A stretch of DNA of 64,000 nucleotides from an uncultured Monoglobus sp. (lineage in GTDB: Bacteria; Bacillota; Clostridia; Monoglobales; Monoglobaceae): positions 124,001 through 188,000 of the forward strand of contig CANRGH010000002.1 of the NCBI GenBank assembly GCA_947630135.1. The letters are read 5' to 3'. A program made the translations under genes and the position numbers. Every line of letters begins with the position of its first letter. Positions within the stretch are counted from its first letter, which is position 1. Below are positions 11,301-19,188 of this stretch, one piece after another. Under the pieces are notes generated by a model. It was not told the DNA's origin and made no database searches. It saw nothing but the letters and a program-made list of their open reading frames with translations.

Positions 11301-11879
11301 TGTGCCGTCGGCGTTCGCGCCGCGGAAATATTTCCAGCCGCCGTCATTGCTGCCGCCGGTTTGATTTTGAGTGGTTATTGTCTTGGCGTTTGTCGTTCCG
11401 TCAACGGTCGTAACCTTGTTGCCGTTTTCATCGATCAGTTCTCCGTACGGTGAACCGTCCCAGCAGGTGTCCTCGTTGATCTGAATAACGTCCTTGTCGA
11501 TTCCTCCGGCTACCATTGCCGCCATGCGGCCGTTGCCGATTGGATAGAAGTGGGTCCAGAGATATTCAGAATATGCCCAGCCGGTGAAATACTTGCCTTT
11601 CGCCTCATACGGCTTTTGAATATCGTTTCCGTTTCTGTCCTTCGCATTTGATTTTTTGTCGGCATTTGGGTTGATCTTCGCGGCGTTTTCATAAACGCCG
11701 TCGCGCGCGAGCACTTCGTCGATGGTGGTATCGGTCCACATGGTGGTTTCGGGGTCGAATTTCGCCGCCGCTGTTTCCGCCGCGGCGGAGTCAACGCTTT
11801 CGGTCTCCGCGAAAACCGCGGGAGCCGCCGTCAGAACCATTGCCGCCGACAGAGCGGACGCCAACAATCTTTTTAACAT
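5388..11879 (-). CDS. Secreted multimodular GH95 glycoside hydrolase - PT-rich linker - CE8 pectin methylesterase - C-terminal beta-sandwich module
   Basis: Signal peptide [25 protein letters not shown]. GH95-type motifs ([57 protein letters not shown]). CE8 motifs QDTIG, DYICGSA and MGRPWG. ([10 protein letters not shown])n linker. Confidence 0.9.
   Translation of the reverse strand: [2163 protein letters not shown]
7882..8005 (-). repeat. PT/APT-rich low-complexity linker coding repeat
   Basis: Encodes [45 protein letters not shown]. Confidence 0.85.
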
Positions 11880-11957
11880 AAAAATTCCTCCTAACGTAGT
11901 GATTAGCGAACGTAGTGATTAGTAATTAGTGAATAGCGATTAGAACATCCTTTTTTG

Positions 11958-12003
11958 CCTTCCCCTTAAGGGGAAGGTGGGTTTTTGCCCGTACGGGCAA
12001 AAA
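11958..12003. repeat. Two adjacent perfect palindromes (intergenic repeat modules)
   Basis: CCTTCCCCTTAAGGGGAAGG (11958-11977) and TTTTTGCCCGTACGGGCAAAAA (11982-12003), next to (TAGTGATTAG)-type microrepeats at 11895-11943. Confidence 0.8.
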
Positions 12004-12112
12004 GTCGGATGAGGTGTCAATCATTCGTTTCACAAATCACCGAATTTATTATTTCATGATTTTATTTTACATTATAATTTAACATTCAAAAAGAGCCAGT
12101 TTGATATTATTT

Positions 12113-15085
12113 TTATGGGGCCAGATCGATTTTGTAGGTTTCTCCGGCTTTGCCGCGAATCTCGGTTATATTCGTTTCGGGATCAAATTTATGTTCCGCC
12201 GCGTTTCCGAACGGGTCAAAAACGCCGACCGCCTTTATTCTTATTCTTATAACGCCGTCTCTTAACGCTTTCACCGAAAGGTCTGTCAGCTTTCCGTCCT
12301 TCCACGCCGCCGAGACCTCGGCGTTTTCGCGGGTCTTAAAGCCGCGGAACTCTCCGCGTTTCCACGTTCTCGGCAGCGCGGGAAGCGGCTCGATCGCGCC
12401 GGTGTGGCTCTGAAGCAGCATTTCGGCTATCCCCGCGGCCGCGCCGAGGTTCCCGTCGATCTGGAAATCGGGGTGCTGATCAAAAAGATTTGGGGCCATG
12501 CGGCACAAAATAATCTGCCTCAGCATGTCCTCGGCCTTTTCGGGGCACAGAGCGCGGGCGTTCAGGTTCATTCTCCACGCGAGACTCCAGCCCTTTCCGT
12601 CAGCGTCGTCCTTGGCGGCGAGGGATTTGCGGAACGCCTCGAACAACCTTTTTTGACCGCCGTCCCGCGGGTTTAAACGCGTTCCGGGGTACAGCTCCCA
12701 AAGGTGCGAGCAGTGGCGGTGGAACGAGCGATTCGACGCGGCGTGGGCCTTTATTTCAAGCGTTTCACCGCTGAACGGGTTTGTTATGTTCGGAAAACAT
12801 TCCTCGGTCTTGTTCGCCGTGTTGCCGAAGTCAAAGCTCACATCGCCCCTCGCCCATTCGGCTATCAAACCGTTTTCGTCGATAATATCGGGCGCGATCT
12901 TTCCTTTCTCGTCCGCGAAATATTCCGAGGGCATCTGCCCGGCGATCTTTCCGAGCAGCTCCGCGTCCTCGTCCGTTCTGCCCAGAACAGCGGCGGCCTT
13001 GTTCACAATGTCATACAGGCCGCGGATAAGCTGGGTGTCCATAGCGGGGCCGGGCTGCACTCCGCCTTGCTCGGGCGAACACGAGGCGGCCGTGATCAGG
13101 TAGCCCGTCTTCGGATCGGCGACGAGGAACTCGGTAAAGAAGCGCGCCGCGCCCGCCATATAAGGATAAAGCTCCGCGAGATATTTTTCGTCTTTATTAT
13201 ATTGATAATACTGCCACGCGTGGTGCAGCAGCCACGCGCCGCCCGTGGGCCACAGTCCCGCGGTCGCGTTGTCGATCGGCTGGGTGCCGCGCCACAGGTC
13301 AAAATTATGATGCGTGACCCACGGATCGCCGGGTCTGTATGTCGTGCTGTCGCCTATCCCGTACTGAAAATCGGCGGTGACGCTGCCGCTTTTCGCGAGA
13401 TCGGCGAGCACGTCGAGCAGCGGCCTCTCGCAGCCGCTCAAATTCATGATCTGCGCCGCCCAGTAGTTCATCTCGGTGTTTATGTTTATCGTGTATTTTC
13501 CGTTCCAGCCCGCGGTCATCGCCGCGTTCCATTTTCCGGTCAGATTGAGCGGCTGGCTTTCGTGAATTTCGAGCCCGCCGTTTTCGGCTTTCCTGCCGGG
13601 CCTTGAGCCCGACAAAATCAGGTATTTCCCGAAATTGAAGATCAGCGCCGCGAGAGCGCGGTCGCCGCCGTCATAGGACGTTGTTATCCCGTTTTCTGCC
13701 GCCGAGCGCAAGTCCGCTCCCGAGCCGGACATAAATCCCGAATTTCCGTCTATGTCGCGGCGCACCCGCTTTTCGGTCGGAATATCCGAGGCCCCGCCGC
13801 CCAGCGTGAGGCTTGACTTTGAAAATTCGGACGTAAAGTCGGCCATATGGCGCGCCCTTATCTCGCCATAACCGCGCTTTTTTATGTTTTCGGAATACCG
13901 GTCGCAGTCGCGCGCGGGCTTTGAATTGTCAAGCGTCATAAAATCGACATAATTCGTTGCGCCGATTATATAAACCGCCGCGCTTTTGCCGCCCTTCGCG
14001 AATATTTTTCTGCCGTCGTCGGACACGGAAAACACGCAGTCTCCCTCGATCAGCATTCTCGCCTCGAACTGTATCATATTGGTTTCGGCGATCCCGCCGT
14101 CTCTGTTTCCGTCGGTCGCGGCGGCGCGCAGCCTTATTTCCCTGTCGCTTATTTTGGCGTAACGGCACTCGGCGCTGTGATAGGTGTGCAGCTCCGCGGA
14201 AAAATTGAGCTCGCCGTCCGTTTCGATACGCGTCACGACCGCCTGATCGGGATAGCTCGCGAAAACCTCTCTTTTATAATGGCGGCCGCCCGCGTCATAT
14301 TCCGTCGTGACAACGCCGGTCTCAAGGTTGAGGCTTTTTATGTAGTTTTCGGCGCTCTCAAAGCTGTGGCCGAAATCAAGATAAAGCTCGACAAAGGATT
14401 TATATGCCCGCTGTTTATATGGCGCGCCGAGAAATTTCGCCTCGACCAGGCCGTGCAGGTTCTGTCTGCCTTGGACCGCGTCGGCGGTTCTTGAGTTGTC
14501 AATGCCGAGCGCAAGGCTCGATATGCTCTTGTCGGCAATCTCCGGAAAGCTTTTTCTGAACTCCTCATCGCCGACAAGCGCGCCTTCCGCGCCTATCTCC
14601 GCCGGGCGTCCGTCCGCGTCCGCTCCGCGGTAATATCTCCAGCCACCCTTAACGCTGCCGCCCGTGAAGCTGCCGTCTCTCACCCTGATTACGCCCTTTG
14701 TCTCACGGGCCTCGCTCATGGTTCTTATAACGTTCCCGCTCTCGTCCTCAAGCGTTCCGTAGGGCGAGCCGTCCCAGCAGGTGTCCTCGTTGATCTGAAC
14801 GACCTCGCGGTCAATTCCGCCCGCAGCCATCGCCGCGAGCCGTCCGCAGCCCACGGGATAAAAGTGCGTCCAGAGAAATTCGGAGTATGACCAGGCGGAA
14901 AACCGTCCGCCCTCGTCAAGATACGGCTTCTGTATCCCGCCGTTTTTGCCTTGAACGTCCTCGGTCTTTGACGCGTTCGGGTCGATCTCGGCGGCGTTTT
15001 TATAAACTCCGCCGCGCTCCAGAACTCTCTCGACGGGCGTGTCGGTCCAGATTACGGTTTCGGGATCAAATCGTGTATTTTTCAT
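12113..15085 (-). CDS. GH95-family glycoside hydrolase, apparently without signal peptide
   Basis: Closely similar to the GH95 module of the neighbouring 5388-11879 ORF ([63 protein letters not shown]). Likely start MKNTRFDPE at 15085 with AGGCAG upstream; no hydrophobic N-terminus. Confidence 0.9.
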   Translation of the reverse strand: [990 protein letters not shown]

Positions 15086-15200
15086 AATTTCTGCCTCTCG
15101 GTTTTCTTCAAAATAATTACATATCATAATTATACATCCGCGCCGCGGGTCGGTGTAGGGCCAGTTGGCACCAAAATGTATGGGGCCAGATCGTTTTTTA

Positions 15201-15229
15201 TTGACTTGAATGAAAGCGAATGATAAAAT
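15201..15229 (+). promoter_or_regulatory. Sigma-A type promoter for the MocR-like regulator, with GGGCCAG direct repeats upstream
   Basis: TTGACT-N17-TAAAAT. GGGCCAGTTGGCACCAA and GGGCCAGATCG lie just upstream. Confidence 0.6.
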
Positions 15230-15252
15230 AAAAGCATAGTAAATTTAAGTGA

Positions 15253-16638
15253 GTGACTGCAATGAAAGGTTTGAAACACATTCTGAACAAAAACTCCGAC
15301 ACGCCGCTTTACGTTCAGCTCGCCGATCTGCTCACGGAAAACATAATCGCGGGACGGATCGCCGACGGCGAGAAGCTGCCCTCGCGGCGCGGACTTTCGG
15401 AGGAGCTCGGGCTGTCTAAAAACACGGTGGAGCTCGCCTATCAGAGGCTTATCGAGGAGGGCTACGCGGCGGCGCGCTCGCGGAGCGGCTACTTTGCCCG
15501 CCGCACAAGCCCGATAAACACCGACATCTCGGAGCCCGATTTTTACGGCACTCCGGGAATATCATATGTCATGAGCCAGAACGGGACCGACACCGACGCG
15601 GTGCCGGCCGGCGCTATCACCAAGCTGTGCCGCGAGATAAGCTACGATAATCCCGGTCTGTTAAATTACGGCCACAAGTACGGCGAGAGCGAGCTGCGCC
15701 GCGCGATCTCGCACAATCTCTATGATCTGCACGGGATTTCCTGCCCGGCGGGAAGGATCATAATCGGCGCGGGAACCGATTATCTTTTGCAGCAGCTCGT
15801 GAGCGTTATGGGCGACGGCGCGGTTTTCGGGTTTGAGAACCCCTGCTTCGCGCGGAGCTATGTTCCGGTCAAAAACACGGGCGCGAAGACCGAGCTGATC
15901 AACACGCGGATCGACGCTTTTCCGTTGGACGGGCTCAAAAGCAGCGGCGTCACGGTTATGTATGCCTCGCCCGACATGCAGTTCCCCACCGCGCGGAGAA
16001 TGAGCGCGGCGGAGCGGAGCGGCCTGCTTGAGTGGGCGGCCGAAAAGCCCGAAAGATATATAATCGAGGCGGATTTTGACCTTGACTTCGCGGAAAGGCC
16101 CGGACGCACCCTGATCTCGCAGGCGCCCGACAAGGTGATCTTCCTCGGCTCGTTCTACCGCAGCATAGCGCCCGCGTTCAGCGGAGCGTTTGTCGTTCTG
16201 CCCGACGAGCTGAAAAAAAGCTTTGACATGCGGCTGCCGTACTACACCTGCCTTAAATCGAGGCTTGAGCAGCGGGTGATCGCCGAGTATTTAAGAAGCG
16301 GAAAATACCGCAGCCACACCGAAAAGCTGCGGAAATTATACAAAGAAAAACGCCGCCTTTTAAAGACGGCGCTGCTTGAGTCGCCGATAGCCCCGAACAT
16401 TGAGATATACGGAGCCGACAGCGGAACATATTTTATTGTTTCGGTCAGAAACGGCATGAGCGAGGCGGAGCTTAAAAACGCCGCGGCTGCGTGCGGAGTC
16501 AAGCTTATCCCGCTTTCCGCCTGCCTTATAAACACGAGCGAGGCCCTGCCCGAAAACTCGTTCATCGTCGGCTTCGGCCAGCTTACGCCCGAACTGATAC
16601 GCGGCGCGGCCGACGGCCTTATAAAGGCGTGGGGCTAA
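15253..16638 (+). CDS. MocR/PdxR-type GntR-family regulator with aminotransferase-like domain
   Basis: Winged-helix TPLYVQLADLLTENIIAGRIADGEKLPSRRGLSEELGLSKNTVELAYQRLIEEGY, then fold-type I aminotransferase-like region. Confidence 0.92.
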   Translation: MTAMKGLKHILNKNSDTPLYVQLADLLTENIIAGRIADGEKLPSRRGLSEELGLSKNTVELAYQRLIEEGYAAARSRSGYFARRTSPINTDISEPDFYGTPGISYVMSQNGTDTDAVPAGAITKLCREISYDNPGLLNYGHKYGESELRRAISHNLYDLHGISCPAGRIIIGAGTDYLLQQLVSVMGDGAVFGFENPCFARSYVPVKNTGAKTELINTRIDAFPLDGLKSSGVTVMYASPDMQFPTARRMSAAERSGLLEWAAEKPERYIIEADFDLDFAERPGRTLISQAPDKVIFLGSFYRSIAPAFSGAFVVLPDELKKSFDMRLPYYTCLKSRLEQRVIAEYLRSGKYRSHTEKLRKLYKEKRRLLKTALLESPIAPNIEIYGADSGTYFIVSVRNGMSEAELKNAAAACGVKLIPLSACLINTSEALPENSFIVGFGQLTPELIRGAADGLIKAWG

Positions 16639-17255
16639 TCGCCGCCGAGCCACTCGGCGATCTTGAATTTGATTTTAACATCCGGTGAATTTTCGGTTAT
16701 CAGACGGTATTCCGAGTCGGTGAGAATGTTTTTCAGGCTTTCATCATCGGCCTCGGCAACGCCGTCCACAAAGCACAGGGGAGGGTACATGACGCACCAC
16801 CAGTTCGCGCCCGACCCCGAGCCGATCTTGATATTCAGCGCGCTGTACTCACCTCTCGGCAGAGACAGCGCGTTATTTTCCGCGCGCTCATAGCGCTTGG
16901 TTGGAAAGCTCAACCGCGCGACCTCGCACTCCACCGGATAGTCATAGCCGTACTCTTTTATCACGTCTCGCGCCACATATTTGAAAAAGCCGAGGTTGCT
17001 GCGCACTGTGCGCTCCGACTCCTCAAGTGTGCGGCAGTCGCGGAACAGAAATCCGCAGCGCTCTATGATCTCGTCGCGCACCTTGAGCTTCAGCTCCTGA
17101 TCCTCCGGGCTGTCGCTGTTGGCGACGATGTGCAGACGCAGCACGCTGTTTTCGATATCCTCGGTCTCGCGCGACACATACGAGACAAGCGTGACGGCCG
17201 CCAGCGCCAGCGCGCACACAACTCCCGCGAGCCGCATTATGTTTATCTTCGGCAT
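16635..17255 (-). CDS. spoIIR: Stage II sporulation protein R
   Basis: LRLHIVANSDSPEDQELKLKVRDEII and GANWWCVMYPPLCFVD are SpoIIR signature segments. Confidence 0.9.
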   Translation of the reverse strand: MPKINIMRLAGVVCALALAAVTLVSYVSRETEDIENSVLRLHIVANSDSPEDQELKLKVRDEIIERCGFLFRDCRTLEESERTVRSNLGFFKYVARDVIKEYGYDYPVECEVARLSFPTKRYERAENNALSLPRGEYSALNIKIGSGSGANWWCVMYPPLCFVDGVAEADDESLKNILTDSEYRLITENSPDVKIKFKIAEWLGGD

Positions 17256-17314
17256 AATGATCCTCCCAATGAATGATATAGGAGGATTATTGACGCATAT
17301 TCCGCGGATTATAC

Positions 17315-17352
17315 AAAAAATCCACGGTATTATATGATTACCGCGGATTTTT
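17315..17352. terminator. Bidirectional intrinsic terminator
   Basis: AAAAAATCCaCGGT-loop-ACCGcGGATTTTTT with A/T tracts on both sides. Confidence 0.7.
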
Positions 17353-17462
17353 TACATATACGGCGCAGTGTACGTGTAGCCGGCAGCAGAGTAACGGTCA
17401 CAATTACGCAATCGGTTTTCGCGCGCATTGCTCTGTCGCTGTTTCCAGTTTCAGGTGTTGCT

Positions 17463-18224
17463 TTATTCGATAACCAGCTCGACCGGACAGTGGTCGGAGC
17501 CGAATATTTCCTGATGTATGGCCGCCGATCTCAGGCGGTCTTTCAGCTTGTCCGAGGCGATGAAGTAGTCGATCCGCCATCCGGCGTTCTTTTCTCTGGC
17601 GCGGAAGCGATATGACCACCACGAGTACTCGCCCTCGGCGTCGGGGTGAAAATACCTGTATGTGTCGATATAGCCCATATCGAGCAGATTTGTCATTTCC
17701 GCGCGCTCCTCGTCGGTAAAGCCCGCGTTTTTGCGGTTGGTTTTCGGATTTTTGAGGTCGATCTCCTCATGCGCCACATTGAGATCGCCGCAGATTATAA
17801 CGGGTTTTTTGCTCTCGAGCGCGTAAATATATTCGCGGAGCGCCTTTTCCCACTCGATCCGATAGTCGAGGCGCCTGAGCTCGTTCTGTGAGTTGGGCGT
17901 GTAGCAGGTGATCAAATAATAATCCTCAAATTCGGCGGTGATGAGCCGCCCTTCGGCGTCATGCTCGGGAATTCCCATGCCGTAGGCGACGGACAGCGGC
18001 TCGTCCTTGGTGAACAGAGCCACGCCCGAATAGCCCTTTTTCTCGGCGTAATTCCAGAAATCGTGATAGCCGCCGAGCATTTCCGAAAGATTGATCTGGC
18101 CCTCTTGGAGCTTGGTTTCCTGGATACAGAACGCGTCGGCGTCCGCCTCTTTGAAATAGTCGCAAAATCCTTTCTGAACGCAGGCCCGCAGCCCGTTAAC
18201 GTTCCAGGATATAAATTTTTTCAT
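17463..18224 (-). CDS. xth: Exodeoxyribonuclease III family AP endonuclease
   Basis: MKKFISWNVNGLRACVQKGF, FCIQETKLQEGQ, GDLNVAHEEIDL, IDYFIASDKL, SDHCPVEL. Confidence 0.95.
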   Translation of the reverse strand: MKKFISWNVNGLRACVQKGFCDYFKEADADAFCIQETKLQEGQINLSEMLGGYHDFWNYAEKKGYSGVALFTKDEPLSVAYGMGIPEHDAEGRLITAEFEDYYLITCYTPNSQNELRRLDYRIEWEKALREYIYALESKKPVIICGDLNVAHEEIDLKNPKTNRKNAGFTDEERAEMTNLLDMGYIDTYRYFHPDAEGEYSWWSYRFRAREKNAGWRIDYFIASDKLKDRLRSAAIHQEIFGSDHCPVELVIE

Positions 18225-18321
18225 AGCGTTGTTTCCTTTCGTAAAAAATAATGGTTGACGTTTTTTGCGCCGTAGCGGGCGGATAATATCCGCCCCTACA
18301 ATGCATTGTACTATACTTTTA

Positions 18322-19089
18322 CTATATATTAAAAAATCTTATCGCGTTTTCGTAGGTTATGCGGCACAGCTCGTCAAAGCTCACGCCCTTGACCTCGGCG
18401 ATTTTTTCGGCGACGTACCGCACATAGCTGCTGTCGTTCCGTTTGCCGCGGTGCGGCTCGGGCGCCATGTACGGGCTGTCTGTCTCGATCATCAGCCTTT
18501 CAAGCGGGATCACCTTCAGCACCTCTATCGCCCTGCGGGCGTTTTTAAACGTGACAACGCCGGTGAACGAGATCATCAGTCCCATGTTTACCAGAATTTT
18601 CGCTGTCTCGGCGCTGCCCGAAAAACAGTGCATTACCGCGTTTGAGACATTTTTTTCTTTTAATATTCTCAAAACGTCTCCCTTTGAGTCTCTGTCGTGT
18701 ATGATCGCGGGAAGTTTGAGCTCTCTTGCCATGTCGAGCTGGCGCTCAAAGCAGGCGGTCTGCTTTTCCTTCGGCGCGCAGTCGTCATAGTGATAGTCGA
18801 TCCCGATCTCGCCGATTGCCTTTACCTTCGGCTCGGTCAGCGCGAGTTCCCTTATCCGCTCAAAATCCTTGTCGTCGGCTCCGTCGGCGGACTCGGGGTG
18901 AATTCCGACCGCGCAGTATATAAAGTCATGTGCGTTCGCAATCTTAACCGCCTTTTCGGAGCTTTTAACGTCCGAGCCGACCTCCATAACATGGGCGACG
19001 CCGCTGTTTTTTATATTCTCGATCACGGCCTCTCGGTCATCGTCGAACCACGCGTCGTCAAGGTGGGCGTGTGTGTCAAAAAGTTTCAT
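18322..19089 (-). CDS. TatD family metal-dependent hydrolase
   Basis: MKLFDTHAHLDDAWF, GIHPESADG, IGEIGIDYHY, MHCFSGSAE, IETDSPYMAPEPHRGKRN. Confidence 0.95.
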   Translation of the reverse strand: MKLFDTHAHLDDAWFDDDREAVIENIKNSGVAHVMEVGSDVKSSEKAVKIANAHDFIYCAVGIHPESADGADDKDFERIRELALTEPKVKAIGEIGIDYHYDDCAPKEKQTACFERQLDMARELKLPAIIHDRDSKGDVLRILKEKNVSNAVMHCFSGSAETAKILVNMGLMISFTGVVTFKNARRAIEVLKVIPLERLMIETDSPYMAPEPHRGKRNDSSYVRYVAEKIAEVKGVSFDELCRITYENAIRFFNI

Positions 19090-19118
19090 TCGCGTTCCTC
19101 TTTTCGGATAGTAAATTC

Positions 19119-19156
19119 TTCTTGATTATAGCATAAAGTTATGATATAATCAAGAA
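19119..19156. promoter_or_regulatory. Symmetric overlapping divergent promoter (tatD / proA)
   Basis: 12-bp inverted repeat TTCTTGATTATA/TATAATCAAGAA. Plus strand: TTGATT(19122-27)-N17-TATAAT(19145-50). Minus strand: TTGATT(19153-48)-N17-TATAAT(19130-25). Confidence 0.75.
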
Positions 19157-19188
19157 AATACAGGAAAAATTATTTAGAGGTGATTTGT

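Noticed and set aside
18277-18310. GGGCGGataatatCCGCCC hairpin and TACAATGCATTGTA palindrome between xth and tatD
   Set aside because: Same common GGGCGG-type intergenic module seen elsewhere in the window; not reported as a separate regulatory site.
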